Origin: Haliea sp040221975
Lineage (GTDB): Bacteria; Pseudomonadota; Gammaproteobacteria; Pseudomonadales; Halieaceae
Direction of reading: 5' to 3'
DNA length: 64,000 bases
Assembly: GCA_040221975.1 (NCBI GenBank)
Contig: JAVJWR010000031.1
Location: 124,001 to 188,000, forward strand
Positions 43,929-53,198 of this stretch are shown in pieces (positions within the stretch are counted from its first letter, which is position 1; each line of letters opens with the position of its first letter). A program made the translations under genes and the position numbers. Below the pieces are notes generated by a model, which did not search any database, was not told the DNA's origin, and saw nothing but the letters and a program-made list of their open reading frames with translations.

Positions 43929-45395
43929 ATGAGCGGGCACTTGCCAATCATCTACGTCCGGGGCTACGCGGGTAGCGAGGGCGCCGTCGAGCACACGGTG
44001 AACCTGCCCTACTACGGCTTCAACCTCGGCAGCACCCAGGTGCGTACCGGACCGGACGGCGACCCTGACTTCTTTATCTTCGAGAGTCCGCTGGTGCGCT
44101 TGATGAAGGACCACGGCTATGCCGACATCTTCGCCCGCGTCGACGAGGGCGGGGACGTCAGGCTCCTCAACGGTGAGGAAGAACGTTACCAGGCGCAGGG
44201 TTTCCCGCTGCGCTCCCTGTGGGTCTACCGCTACTACGATCGCACCTCGGAACGTGTCGGCGATGGCAACCGGGACAATATAGAGACCCTGGGCGAGAAT
44301 CTTGGACGACTGCTGGAGTTCGTGCGCCGGGAAACCGGGGCCCAACAGGTGCATCTGGTCGCCCACTCCATGGGCGGGCTTGTGTGTCGCTCGCTGATCC
44401 AGCGGGTACTGAAGGAACGCGCCACCGAGCGGGTAGCGCGCCTGTTCACCTATGCCTCGCCCCACCGTGGAATCCACTTCCGCCGCGGCCTGGGGTTCCT
44501 TACCAGGGTGCGGGATCTACTGGGACTCAACGATTCCGACACCTTCGGCCCCGCACGCATGCGAGAATACCTGGATTTTCCCGGGGACTGGGACGAACGC
44601 CGGCTGCACGAGATTGGCGACCACTTTCCGGCAGAACGGGTGTTCTCGCTGATAGGTACCAATCACACCGACTACAACCTGGCGCGCCTGGCGGTGGGCC
44701 CGGGCAGCGATGGTCTGGTGCAGATGGACCATGCCTATGTGCACGGCAGCAGCCGCGCCTTCGTCTATCGCAGCCATAGCGGACCCATGGGAATCGTCAA
44801 CTCCGAGGAGGGCTACCAGAACCTGCAGCGCTTCCTGTTCGGCGATACCAGCGTCAAGATCGAGCTTGAGGGCATGCGCCTCAAGGACTCCCTGCGTGAC
44901 GATGAGGATCTGCGTTTCATCCTGGTCGAGACCACCGTGCTGATCCGCGGCGAGGAGGTGGTGATGACCGATCAGCGCGAGGAACACGGCTCGGCACTGA
45001 CCGTGGGCGCACGGGACCTGGAGGACAGCCACGAGACCCTGTTCCGCACCTACCTGGCCCGCGCCGGCCGCCCCAGCAACCGCGAGCGCTATTCCCACTT
45101 CCAGATTCGCCTGCGCCTGTTGCCGCACTATGTGAGCGAACGGCGGGTACTCCGGGACCGGCACTACTTCGGCGAGCACCTGTTTCAGGACACGCTGACT
45201 GTCGGCATACGCGATACTGATGGCGGCGAGGGTCGGCTGGTACGCGCCGGCTGGACAGCAATGGACAGCGATCTTCCCGCTGCCGGTACCCGCCACCCGC
45301 GCAGTGACGACATCCGCTTCGAATTGCACTCCCGCCACCTGGATGCCGGAGCACTGGTGTTGCGGGTGCGGGACGAGAGTGCCCCGGGCAAGTAA
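43929..45395 (+). CDS. Lipase-like alpha/beta-hydrolase (PGAP1/LCAT-type)
   Basis: A 488-residue cytoplasmic-looking protein without a signal peptide. IIYVRGYAGSEG forms the oxyanion loop; the nucleophile elbow is AHSMGG near residue 143; HRGIHFRRG and GSDGLVQMDHA may contain the acid and His. The C-terminal 170 residues form a beta-rich domain unlike simple lipases. The closest architecture is GPI-inositol-deacylase/PGAP1-like esterases. GGGAGG lies just before the ATG. Its TAA overlaps the antiporter ATG. Confidence 0.75.
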   Translation: MSGHLPIIYVRGYAGSEGAVEHTVNLPYYGFNLGSTQVRTGPDGDPDFFIFESPLVRLMKDHGYADIFARVDEGGDVRLLNGEEERYQAQGFPLRSLWVYRYYDRTSERVGDGNRDNIETLGENLGRLLEFVRRETGAQQVHLVAHSMGGLVCRSLIQRVLKERATERVARLFTYASPHRGIHFRRGLGFLTRVRDLLGLNDSDTFGPARMREYLDFPGDWDERRLHEIGDHFPAERVFSLIGTNHTDYNLARLAVGPGSDGLVQMDHAYVHGSSRAFVYRSHSGPMGIVNSEEGYQNLQRFLFGDTSVKIELEGMRLKDSLRDDEDLRFILVETTVLIRGEEVVMTDQREEHGSALTVGARDLEDSHETLFRTYLARAGRPSNRERYSHFQIRLRLLPHYVSERRVLRDRHYFGEHLFQDTLTVGIRDTDGGEGRLVRAGWTAMDSDLPAAGTRHPRSDDIRFELHSRHLDAGALVLRVRDESAPGK

Positions 45396-46414
45396 TGTTT
45401 GCAACCCTGACCACCGCCATTGTCGCTTTCGGCCTCGCCGCCCTGGTCATCACCATCGCCGGCAGCCAACTGGCGCGGGTTGCGGACGAGCTGTCCGATC
45501 GCAGCGGCCTTGGCGAGGCACTGTTCGGGGTATTCCTGCTGGCAGGGGTGACGTCGCTGCCTGACTTTGCCGCCACCCTGAGCGCGGCGCTGGATTCCCG
45601 CCCCGACCTGGCCATGAGCAATATCATGGGCAGCATGGCGGCCAACCTGGTGTTTCTCGGCATCGCCGACATGGTCTATCGCAAGGCCAACCTGGAGCAC
45701 GCGGCCGCCTCCCCCACCATCCTGATGCTGGCGGCGTTGCTGATCGTGCTGCTGACGTTGCCATTGATGGCCGTGGCCATGCCGGCGCTGAGCCTGTGGG
45801 GTGTGCATCCGGTTACGCCCGTGATCGTGGCCGCCTATCTGTCAGGTCTGTACCTGGTTCGCGGCACACAGCAACAACCCATGTGGATCCCCCGCCATAC
45901 CCGCCAGACGGTGCCGGACCAACCGACCCGCCATCGCCACGGCAAGCTGTCGACGGCTTGGTTCAGCTTCATCGCCCTGGGTGCGGTAACCGGGGGTGCC
46001 GGCTGGATATTGATGGACGCCGCGAAGGTCATCAGCGACCAGGCCGGGCTGTCGGAATCCCTGGTCGGCGGCCTGCTCACGGCACTCGCCACCTCCTCAC
46101 CCGAGCTGGTGACGACCATCGCGGCCATCCGCCAGCGGGCGCTGACCCTCGCGGTCAGCAACATTTTCGGCACCAACTGCTTCAACATGCTGGTGGTAGC
46201 TGCTGCCGATGCCGGCTATCCGGGCGGCTCCATCTACCACGCCATGGCGCCGGTGCAGATGACCTGGGGCCTGGTCGGCATCCTGATGACCGCCATCCTG
46301 CTGATGGGTATGCTCCGGCGCGAGCTCTATGGCATCGGCCGGATCGGGTTTGAAAGCGTACTGATCCTGGCGGTCTACGCCCTGGCGCTGGGCATCGTGA
46401 TGGCGGCAGGCTGA
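45395..46414 (+). CDS. Calcium/cation antiporter (CaCA family)
   Basis: A 339-residue membrane protein of ten helices made of two homologous halves. The alpha repeats GVTSLPDFAATLSAALDSRPDLAMSNIMGSMAANL (positions 45546-45650) and ATSSPELVTTIAAI...SNIFGTNCFN (46090-46182) carry the (S/T)SxPE-like signature. It would exchange Ca2+ or a similar cation for Na+ or H+. The start overlaps the lipase stop. Confidence 0.85.
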   Translation: MFATLTTAIVAFGLAALVITIAGSQLARVADELSDRSGLGEALFGVFLLAGVTSLPDFAATLSAALDSRPDLAMSNIMGSMAANLVFLGIADMVYRKANLEHAAASPTILMLAALLIVLLTLPLMAVAMPALSLWGVHPVTPVIVAAYLSGLYLVRGTQQQPMWIPRHTRQTVPDQPTRHRHGKLSTAWFSFIALGAVTGGAGWILMDAAKVISDQAGLSESLVGGLLTALATSSPELVTTIAAIRQRALTLAVSNIFGTNCFNMLVVAAADAGYPGGSIYHAMAPVQMTWGLVGILMTAILLMGMLRRELYGIGRIGFESVLILAVYALALGIVMAAG

Positions 46415-46497
46415 GCCACATCCGGGCGGCGATGGACGCACCCACAGCGACACGTTAAGGTTGGGGTGAAGGCCCGAGCCATCGCGGAAGCGCACTC

Positions 46498-48303
46498 ATG
46501 AACAAGCAGCACCAGTGGAACTCCTGGTACTTTTTTGTCACTCTCCTCGCAATCCTGCTGTTCCAGAACTGGTGGGCCACCACCCGCAATGTGGAGGTGA
46601 TCCCCTACAGCGAGTTCCTGAGCCTGCTCAATGACGGGCGTATCGTCGAGCTCACCGTGGAACAGGAACAGATCAGTGGCCGCTTCAAGGACCCGATCAA
46701 CAGCAAGCAGTACTTCGTCACCAACCGTGTCGACCCGGCACTGACGGAGCAGATCCGTGATTCGGGTGCGATCTTTACCGGCAAGGTGCAGAACACCTTT
46801 CTCTCCAACCTGCTGGCCTGGCTGCTGCCGCTGCTGGTGTTTCTCGCCATCTGGATGTTCGTGTTCCGCCGCTTCGCCGAGAAGCAGGGCTTCGGCGGCA
46901 TGGTGAATGTGGGCAAGTCCAGGGCGCGGGTACTGGTGGAGCGCGATACCGGGGTGACCTTCGACGATGTCGCCGGGGTCGACGAGGCGAAGATGGAACT
47001 GATGGAGATCGTCTCCTTCCTCAAGGACAAGGAGCGCTACGGGCGCCTCGGTGCACGGATTCCCAAGGGTATCCTGCTGGTCGGTCCCCCGGGTACGGGC
47101 AAGACCCTGATCGCCAAGGCGGTAGCGGGGCAAGCCGGCGTGCCCTTCTTCTCCATCTCCGGCTCGGAATTCGTGGAGATGTTCGTAGGCGTCGGCGCGG
47201 CGCGGGTGCGCGACCTGTTCGAACAGGCGCGTCGGGCGGCGCCCTGCATTATTTTCATCGACGAAGTGGATGCCCTGGGGCGCAGCCGCGGTCTGGGCGG
47301 CTTCGGCGGGCAGGACGAGAAGGAACAGACCCTGAACCAGTTGCTCGCGGAACTCGACGGTTTCGATCCGCGCGAGGGCATTGTGCTGCTGGCCGCGACC
47401 AACCGCCCGGAAATTCTCGATCCCGCGCTGCTGCGCGCCGGCCGCTTCGATCGCCAGGTGGTACTCGATCGGCCAGACCGCAAGGGCCGTCACGCGATTC
47501 TCGAGGTGCATGCCCAGCGAGTGCGACTCGCGGCGGAGGTGGACCTCGGGCAGATCGCCGGCATCACCCCCGGCTTCACCGGCGCCGATCTCGCCAATCT
47601 GGTCAACGAGGCCGCCATTGTCGCCACTCGCCGCGGCGGGCAGGAAGTCGGCACCGCCGATTTCACTGCCGCAGTGGAACGGGTCGTCGCCGGCGCCGAG
47701 CGCAAGGGTCGCCTGCTGCAACCGCACGAACGCGAGGTGGTCGCCTACCACGAGATGGGTCACGCGCTGGTGGCGGCGAGTATTCCCGGCGGCGATCCGG
47801 TGCACAAGGTATCGATCATCCCACGTTCAATCGGCGCACTCGGCTATACCATGCAGCGGCCGACCGATGACCGTTTTCTGCTCACTACCCGGGAACTCGA
47901 GGGCCGCATGACGGTGCTGCTGGCCGGGCGCGCCGCCGAGTTCACCGTCTTCGGCGAGATCTCCACCGGCGCCGCCGACGATCTGGCCAAGGTCACGGAT
48001 GTAGCGCGGCAGATTGTCACCCGTTTCGGCATGACCGAGGCGCTGGGCCAGGCGGTACTCGAGCGCCAGACCACCACCTATCTCGGCGACCAGCAGGTCG
48101 GGGTGCGCGAGAAGGATTACTCCGAGGAGACTGCCCGCGAAGTGGACCTGGCAGTCCGTGAGTTGATAGACGCCGCCTACCAGCGCGCCCAGGGCATCCT
48201 GGTAGAGCGCCGGGCGCTACTCGACGAAGGCGCGCGGCTGCTGCTGGAGAAAGAAACACTGACACCGGAGGATTTCCCGGCCTTGTCTGCGGCGAAGCAA
48301 TGA
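46498..48303 (+). CDS. ftsH: FtsH-type ATP-dependent zinc metalloprotease
   Basis: A 601-residue membrane protease. Two N-terminal membrane helices (about 11-28 and 105-122) flank a periplasmic domain; the AAA+ module has Walker A GPPGTGKT near residue 197, Walker B CIIFIDEVDA and the second region of homology; the zinc motif HEMGH lies near 418. It degrades unassembled or damaged membrane proteins. The gene lies alone, not next to rrmJ as the housekeeping copy often does, so it could be a second FtsH; this is inference. Confidence 0.92.
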   Translation: MNKQHQWNSWYFFVTLLAILLFQNWWATTRNVEVIPYSEFLSLLNDGRIVELTVEQEQISGRFKDPINSKQYFVTNRVDPALTEQIRDSGAIFTGKVQNTFLSNLLAWLLPLLVFLAIWMFVFRRFAEKQGFGGMVNVGKSRARVLVERDTGVTFDDVAGVDEAKMELMEIVSFLKDKERYGRLGARIPKGILLVGPPGTGKTLIAKAVAGQAGVPFFSISGSEFVEMFVGVGAARVRDLFEQARRAAPCIIFIDEVDALGRSRGLGGFGGQDEKEQTLNQLLAELDGFDPREGIVLLAATNRPEILDPALLRAGRFDRQVVLDRPDRKGRHAILEVHAQRVRLAAEVDLGQIAGITPGFTGADLANLVNEAAIVATRRGGQEVGTADFTAAVERVVAGAERKGRLLQPHEREVVAYHEMGHALVAASIPGGDPVHKVSIIPRSIGALGYTMQRPTDDRFLLTTRELEGRMTVLLAGRAAEFTVFGEISTGAADDLAKVTDVARQIVTRFGMTEALGQAVLERQTTTYLGDQQVGVREKDYSEETAREVDLAVRELIDAAYQRAQGILVERRALLDEGARLLLEKETLTPEDFPALSAAKQ

Positions 48304-48369
48304 CGGGGTAACCGGGACTTCGCAGGCTCTATACTTGCCGCTATCGCAACCCTTGTCACAGGATCCGCC

Positions 48370-49155
48370 ATGCACATACACACCACGATCACCCCGCGCG
48401 CAATGGGCCTGGCCCTGATTGGCCTGCTGCTGTGCGCAAGCCTGGCTTGCGCCAAACCACTCCTGTCCGCCGAGGTCGCGCGGCTGCTGGAAAGCCACGG
48501 CGTCGACGCCGCCCGCGAGCGTTTCGCCGAGCTTTGGACCAACTCCGCCGCTGACTACGAAGCGGATGTGGAGGGCCTGGCCGACCTCGGTACGCGCTAC
48601 CTGGAGGCGGGCAATATCGAGGCCGGCATGGCGGTGATGGAGATGGTGTCCATTGTCAGCCTGGCCGGGCTTGAGACGGCCCTGGAGTCACAGGCGGAGA
48701 TGGTAGCGGAGATGGAGGCGGCCGCGGCGGAGCTTGCGGCGGACGCCGGTGCCGAGGCCGCACCCGGGGACGAAGGCCCGGCGCCCGCGGCATCAGACCG
48801 CGGTCCCGCCCGCACTGATCTTGCACGCCTGACCGGTATCTACGCCAGTGCAGAGGCGCCCAACCGGGAACTGTTTGTAACCCGGACCTGTGACGGTTTT
48901 CTGGTTGCTGGCCCCCTGTGGGCGGATACCGCGCCCTGGGATCTGCGTTCGCAGGGTGGGGAGACCTTCAGCTTCCGCCAGGGCGAGCTGCAGTTCCAGC
49001 TTGAGTTTGCCACCGGCAATGATGGCGCGGCACGGGAGCTCAGCCACACCATCCGCGGTCTCGCCAGCCCCATGCAACGTCGCCGCCCACTGCCCGACGA
49101 CTGGCGACGCTGCCAGCCGGACACCGCAGCGGTCAATTCAGTTCCGGGGCCGTGA
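48370..49155 (+). CDS. Exported protein of unknown function
   Basis: A 261-residue protein with a signal peptide (about 1-28, ACA). An N-terminal helical region resembles a tetratricopeptide-like pair (VEGLADLGTRYLEAGNIEAGMAVMEM). A low-complexity Ala/Glu/Pro linker (about 115-145) joins it to a C-terminal beta-rich domain starting LTGIYASAE with two cysteines (TCDGF, RRCQPD). I do not recognise a family. AGGA precedes the ATG. The end overlaps the convergent DUF4124 gene by 18 bases. Confidence 0.75.
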   Translation: MHIHTTITPRAMGLALIGLLLCASLACAKPLLSAEVARLLESHGVDAARERFAELWTNSAADYEADVEGLADLGTRYLEAGNIEAGMAVMEMVSIVSLAGLETALESQAEMVAEMEAAAAELAADAGAEAAPGDEGPAPAASDRGPARTDLARLTGIYASAEAPNRELFVTRTCDGFLVAGPLWADTAPWDLRSQGGETFSFRQGELQFQLEFATGNDGAARELSHTIRGLASPMQRRRPLPDDWRRCQPDTAAVNSVPGP

Positions 49156-49626
49156 CAGGATAGGGCGCATCAGCTGGGAGTTGGGGCCGGGGATAATGCC
49201 AAGCCGCGACGGGTCCCGGGGGCGATGCGGCGGTGGATAATACCCTCGCCGCCAGGGCGGGACGGTGGCTACCGGCAAATAGATATACTCGTGGCGTACC
49301 TGCTCGCGTGGCATCGGCCTCTGCCGCGCCGCTTCCGCGGTCGCTGCCCGCAGGCGCACCAGCTCGCGCTGTGCTTCCCGCTCCCGTCGATCCGATGCCA
49401 TGCGATCGGTTGTTTGTCGCATCGCTTCCAGCCGCTGCAGGGTATCCGCAGCGGAGGACTCTGGCGCCACAATCCGCAGGGCTCGGGCACTGACACCCTC
49501 AGGCGGCGGCGTATCCGAAAACCCGACCACGCCATTGCTGTCCACAAACCGGTAAACGGTGGTGGAATCGGCCGCTGCACCACAGGCAAGCGAGAGCAAA
49601 ACACTGACCAACAGACGTGACATCAT
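49138..49626 (-). CDS. DUF4124 domain-containing exported protein
   Basis: A 162-residue protein. After a signal peptide (about 1-19) the N-terminal DUF4124 domain reads TVYRFVDSNGVVGFSDTPPPE; the rest is charged helix and a Pro/Arg-rich tail ending RPILSRPRN. DUF4124 proteins are envelope proteins of unknown function. Two adjacent ATG codons (49626 and 49623) are possible starts. The ribosome site is weak. Confidence 0.8.
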   Translation of the reverse strand: MMSRLLVSVLLSLACGAAADSTTVYRFVDSNGVVGFSDTPPPEGVSARALRIVAPESSAADTLQRLEAMRQTTDRMASDRREREAQRELVRLRAATAEAARQRPMPREQVRHEYIYLPVATVPPWRRGYYPPPHRPRDPSRLGIIPGPNSQLMRPILSRPRN

Positions 49627-49680
49627 GCTCTGTTCGATCCGGTAAAGCTGCCCGAGTTCCACGCGGTTGTCGGCTCAGGA

Positions 49681-50064
49681 TCAGTCGCCCGCCCGACGGC
49701 CATGGGTGCGTCGCCGCTCCTTTTCCATGTGGGGGTAGAGCTGGGTGGCAGTCGCGCCCGGCAGGCGCCGCTCATGGTCCCGGTGGCGCCTGTCTTCATG
49801 CCGCCGGTAACGGCAATCGCACTGCAAACGCCCACACTCCGGCAGTGGCAGCGGAGGAACATCCGTCTGTAGAAAGCGCTCTTCCCGCAGCGTCGCCACC
49901 GCCGCGCAGGCGTCCAGTCCCGGCTCAATGGTGCAGGCGCGGTACGGGGAGTGTGTCACTGAAGCCCGCGCCTGGCGCTGCTTTGCACGCGAAGTGGCCT
50001 TGGCACGCGAAGGGGGCTTGCCTGCGCCCAGCGCAGACTTGAGGGTTTGCAAGATACTACTCAT
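49681..50064 (-). CDS. Conserved-looking hypothetical protein with Cys-rich core
   Basis: A 127-residue basic protein. The start is Lys/Arg/Ala-rich; the middle contains CGRLQCDCRYRRHEDRRHRD, where three Cys and several His could bind a metal; the tail is Arg/His-rich. I recall similar CxCxY-HEDRR stretches in small gammaproteobacterial proteins but not a named family. It lies 54 bases upstream of the DUF4124 gene on the same strand. The coding call rests on ATG, length and this motif. Confidence 0.5.
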   Translation of the reverse strand: MSSILQTLKSALGAGKPPSRAKATSRAKQRQARASVTHSPYRACTIEPGLDACAAVATLREERFLQTDVPPLPLPECGRLQCDCRYRRHEDRRHRDHERRLPGATATQLYPHMEKERRRTHGRRAGD

Positions 50065-50263
50065 GACGTAGCTCCAGGTCAGATAGTGGGCGACACCCCC
50101 GGCAGCGCCAGGGCGTCGACATCATGCAAAGTATAGTCACTCACGCCCACCTCTCCAGTCCGCCGCAACACGCTACCCGAAACCGCCACGGAACCGTGCG
50201 GGGCACAAGAAAGTGAACTGCCCCGATCCGGCTTCTGCTCCCGGCCCGCAGCAGATGCGGAAC

Positions 50264-50305
50264 TTGATCTGGATCAAGCTCGCTGCGCTTTGCCTGGCAT
50301 ATAAC
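50264..50305 (+). promoter_or_regulatory. FNR/Anr box and predicted promoter
   Basis: TTGAT-CTGG-ATCAA (50264-50277) matches the FNR/Anr consensus at all ten positions. A -10-like TATAAC lies at 50300-50305. A start near 50312 would centre the box at -41.5, the class II activation position. The HsaA-like and KshA-like genes follow on the same strand. The 318-base gap from 50065 to 50381 otherwise holds only a few short frames. Confidence 0.7.
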
Positions 50306-50381
50306 GCAGATGAGGTATGAGGCACTCGTGCGCCGAACCGCATAGTCGCAACCATCGGCTACCGCCTCAAGGAGAAAGACC

Positions 50382-51569
50382 ATGACCGCACAGCAATTGA
50401 ACGACATCGAGCGCCTCTACCGCAGCGCCCGCAAGATGGTTCCAGTCTTGAAGGAGCGCCAGCGGGAGGCCGCCAGTCTCGGCCACCTGCCGGAAGCCAC
50501 GGTACGCGAGATGCAGGATGCGGGCTTCTTCCGCATCATGCAACCGGCCCGCTACGAGGGTTATGAAATGGACCCGGAAGTGTTCTTCCGGGTGCAGATG
50601 GCGCTGGCCGAGGGCTGCATGTCCACCGCCTGGGTACTGGGCGTGGTGGCCATTCATAACTGGCAGCTGGCGCTGTTTGACGACCGCGCCCAGCAGGACG
50701 TCTGGGGCGAGGATACCAGTGTACTGATCTCATCCTCCTATATGCCGGTCGGCAAGGTCGCCCGGGTCGACGGTGGCTATCGCCTGAGCGGCCACTGGGG
50801 CTTTTCCTCGGGCTCGAAACACTGCCAGTGGGCCTTCCTCGGCGCGATGGTGCCACCGGCGAACGAAGGCGACGCACCCGACTACCGCACCTTCCTGGTG
50901 CCGCGCAGCGACTACGAGATCGTCGACAACTGGGACGTCAGCGGCCTGGAGGGCACCGGCAGCCACGACATCGTGGTGCAGGATGCCTATGTGCCGGAGT
51001 ACCGCACCCACCGCTCCATAGACGGCTTCGAGTGCAACAGTCCCGGCAACGCCGTCAACGACCACTACATTTTCCGCCTGCCCTTCGGCCAGATCTTCGT
51101 GCGCGCGGTGTGCAGCTCCGCCATCGGCGCCCTGCGCGGCGTCACCGACAGCTATGTGGAAGTCAACCGGAACCGGGTGGGTCTCAACGACGGCAACAAG
51201 ATTGCCAGCGACCCCGATGCGCAGATGGCCCTGGCCAATGCCCTCGCCACCGTCGATGAGTGCGAGACCATCATGTTCCGCAATTTCGACCAGATGGTGG
51301 CGGCGGCGAAGGAAGACCGCACCCTGCCGATGGGAGATCGCATCAAGATGCGCTTTGACGCCTCACGGGTGGCGGCGAAATGCGCCGATGCCATCAATGC
51401 CATGTTCATCGCCTGCGGCGCCCAGGGCATTCACCGCGGCCATCCTCTCAACCGGGCGTGGCTGGATATCAACGCCGGCCGCACCCACGTCGCCAACAAC
51501 CCCTTCAAGTTCGGCCGCAATCTGGGCGGCACCCTGATGGGCCAGCCCAACGCCGACTTCTTTCTGTAA
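50382..51569 (+). CDS. HsaA-like flavin-dependent monooxygenase (acyl-CoA dehydrogenase fold)
   Basis: A 395-residue group D flavin monooxygenase. The acyl-CoA-dehydrogenase fold is seen in GCMSTAWVLGVVAIHNWQ, SGHWGFSSGSKHC and GLEGTGSHDIVV, and the C-terminus ends HVANNPFKFGR. Relatives such as HsaA use reduced flavin and oxygen to hydroxylate the aromatised A-ring of 3-HSA in steroid degradation. A flavin reductase (HsaB) is not visible. AAGGAG precedes the ATG. The KshA-like gene 13 bases downstream supports a steroid role. Confidence 0.82.
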   Translation: MTAQQLNDIERLYRSARKMVPVLKERQREAASLGHLPEATVREMQDAGFFRIMQPARYEGYEMDPEVFFRVQMALAEGCMSTAWVLGVVAIHNWQLALFDDRAQQDVWGEDTSVLISSSYMPVGKVARVDGGYRLSGHWGFSSGSKHCQWAFLGAMVPPANEGDAPDYRTFLVPRSDYEIVDNWDVSGLEGTGSHDIVVQDAYVPEYRTHRSIDGFECNSPGNAVNDHYIFRLPFGQIFVRAVCSSAIGALRGVTDSYVEVNRNRVGLNDGNKIASDPDAQMALANALATVDECETIMFRNFDQMVAAAKEDRTLPMGDRIKMRFDASRVAAKCADAINAMFIACGAQGIHRGHPLNRAWLDINAGRTHVANNPFKFGRNLGGTLMGQPNADFFL

Positions 51570-51582
51570 GCGGGAGCACGCC

Positions 51583-52671
51583 ATGACAGTACAACAAAGG
51601 ATAGACCCCTACATCATCAAGGCCGAGCCGCGCCCGGAGCGCTACGCCCGCGGCTGGTACGTGATCGGCAATGCCGCCAGCGTCAGCACCACCCCGCGCA
51701 TGCTGGCGGTTTTCGGCACCAAATTGGTGGCCTACCGCGGCGAGCGGGACGGCGAAGTGCATATCCTCGATGCCTACTGCCCGCACATGGGCGGTGACCT
51801 CAGCCAGGGCAAGGTCTGCGGCAACTCGGTGGTATGTCCGTTCCACCTCTGGAGCTGGGGCGCGGACGGGGTCTGTGACGACATCCCCTACGCCAAGAAG
51901 ATTCCGGACAAGGCCGTAATCAAGTCCTGGCCCACTCTGGAAAAGAACGGCCTGGTATTTGTCTGGCAGGATCCGGAGAACAATCCGCCGATTCCCGAGC
52001 AGGAGCCGGAAGCGATGGCGGACTGGTACTCCGGCAACTGGACCGACTGGGAAATGCGCGCCATTCCGATCGCCTCCCAGGGCCGCGAGCTGGTGGACAA
52101 CATGGCCGACATGGCCCACTTCGGCCCCATCCACTACTCCACGGTGAAATCCTTCAGCAATACCATGGCAGGTCACAAGTTCGTGCAGTACATGGTTGGC
52201 GGCCACCAGATCCTGACCGAGGGTGAGGGCGGCCTGATTACCAGCGTGGCCACCTACGAGGGCCCCGCCTACATGACCACCACCATGACCGGCAGCATGG
52301 ACGGACACCCGATGCAGGTACACCTGCTGGTGAGCCACATTCCGGTGGACATGCACAACTTCGTCATCAACTTCGGGGTCATGATCCGCAAGGATCCGAA
52401 CCTGAGCGAGGCCGAGAACCAGGCCATGCTGGATGAGTACACCGCGCTCAACATCGAGTCCTTCCACCAGGACGTGGCAATCTGGAACAACAAGTGCATC
52501 ATCGACAACCCGCTGATGTGCGACGGCGACGGCCCCATCCACATGGTGCGCAAATGGTACAGCCAGTTCATGACCAATGTCGCCGACATCCGCCCGGACC
52601 AGGTGAAGGCGCGGGAGCATGTGACGGTCGAGGGTCCGTCGGTGGCGGACGTGCTCGCCAGCCAGCAATAG
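51583..52671 (+). CDS. KshA-like Rieske oxygenase (3-ketosteroid 9-alpha-hydroxylase)
   Basis: A 362-residue Rieske non-haem iron oxygenase. The [2Fe-2S] centre is bound by CPHMGGDL (Cys66, His68) and CPFHLWSWGADG (Cys85, His88), and the catalytic iron by the DNMADMAHFGPIHY segment near 171-184. The sequence around DAYCPHMGGDLSQG and GADGVCDDIPYAKK closely resembles actinobacterial KshA, which hydroxylates 3-ketosteroids at C9 and so opens ring B. No ferredoxin reductase (KshB) lies nearby. The HsaA-like gene is immediately upstream. Confidence 0.85.
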   Translation: MTVQQRIDPYIIKAEPRPERYARGWYVIGNAASVSTTPRMLAVFGTKLVAYRGERDGEVHILDAYCPHMGGDLSQGKVCGNSVVCPFHLWSWGADGVCDDIPYAKKIPDKAVIKSWPTLEKNGLVFVWQDPENNPPIPEQEPEAMADWYSGNWTDWEMRAIPIASQGRELVDNMADMAHFGPIHYSTVKSFSNTMAGHKFVQYMVGGHQILTEGEGGLITSVATYEGPAYMTTTMTGSMDGHPMQVHLLVSHIPVDMHNFVINFGVMIRKDPNLSEAENQAMLDEYTALNIESFHQDVAIWNNKCIIDNPLMCDGDGPIHMVRKWYSQFMTNVADIRPDQVKAREHVTVEGPSVADVLASQQ

Positions 52672-52769
52672 CTGCCGGCTACCGCTGAGCAGCAAGCGGG
52701 CATCCGTGAGTATGCCCCGACAGGGGGTTCAGGCTACTATGGTCATTTTGCAACTGGACCCGCCGCGCC

Positions 52770-53192
52770 ATGCAAGTATTGCTCGTCAACGCGCTCATCG
52801 TCGCCCTGGTGGTGATGATCCACTATGAGGCCCTGCACTGGCTGACCCGGTACCTGCCCCGGTTGCCGGTAGTCCACCGCGCCCGCATCGCCATTGGCGT
52901 GCTCGGCGCGCTGATGGCGCATGCAGTGGAGGTATGGATTTTTGCACTCACCTATTACGTGCTGATAACCTGGCTCAAATGGGGCTCACTGGGCGGCAAT
53001 TTCGACGGCACTATTCTGGACTGCGTATACTTCTCCTTTACCGTATTTTCAACGCTGGGGTTCGGGGATATTTTCCCCGAGGGTGAAATCCGCTATCTGG
53101 TGGGCATTGAGTCACTGACCGGACTGGTACTGATTACCTGGACCGCCTCCTTCCTCTACTACGAAATGCAACGCAACTGGAGTGAAAGCTAA
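52770..53192 (+). CDS. Small ion channel, two-helix potassium-channel type
   Basis: A 140-residue protein with three hydrophobic segments and a pore loop. FTVFSTLGFGDIFPEG has the TxGFGD selectivity filter of the Ion_trans_2 family, between two membrane helices. It would be a homotetrameric K+ channel with no cytoplasmic gating domain. It lies 98 bases after the KshA-like gene and seven bases before the GNAT gene. Confidence 0.85.
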   Translation: MQVLLVNALIVALVVMIHYEALHWLTRYLPRLPVVHRARIAIGVLGALMAHAVEVWIFALTYYVLITWLKWGSLGGNFDGTILDCVYFSFTVFSTLGFGDIFPEGEIRYLVGIESLTGLVLITWTASFLYYEMQRNWSES

Positions 53193-53198
53193 GCCACC

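Noticed and set aside
50255..50320. 21-codon open frame overlapping the FNR box
   Set aside because: No ribosome site, it covers the promoter elements, and the predicted transcript starts inside it.
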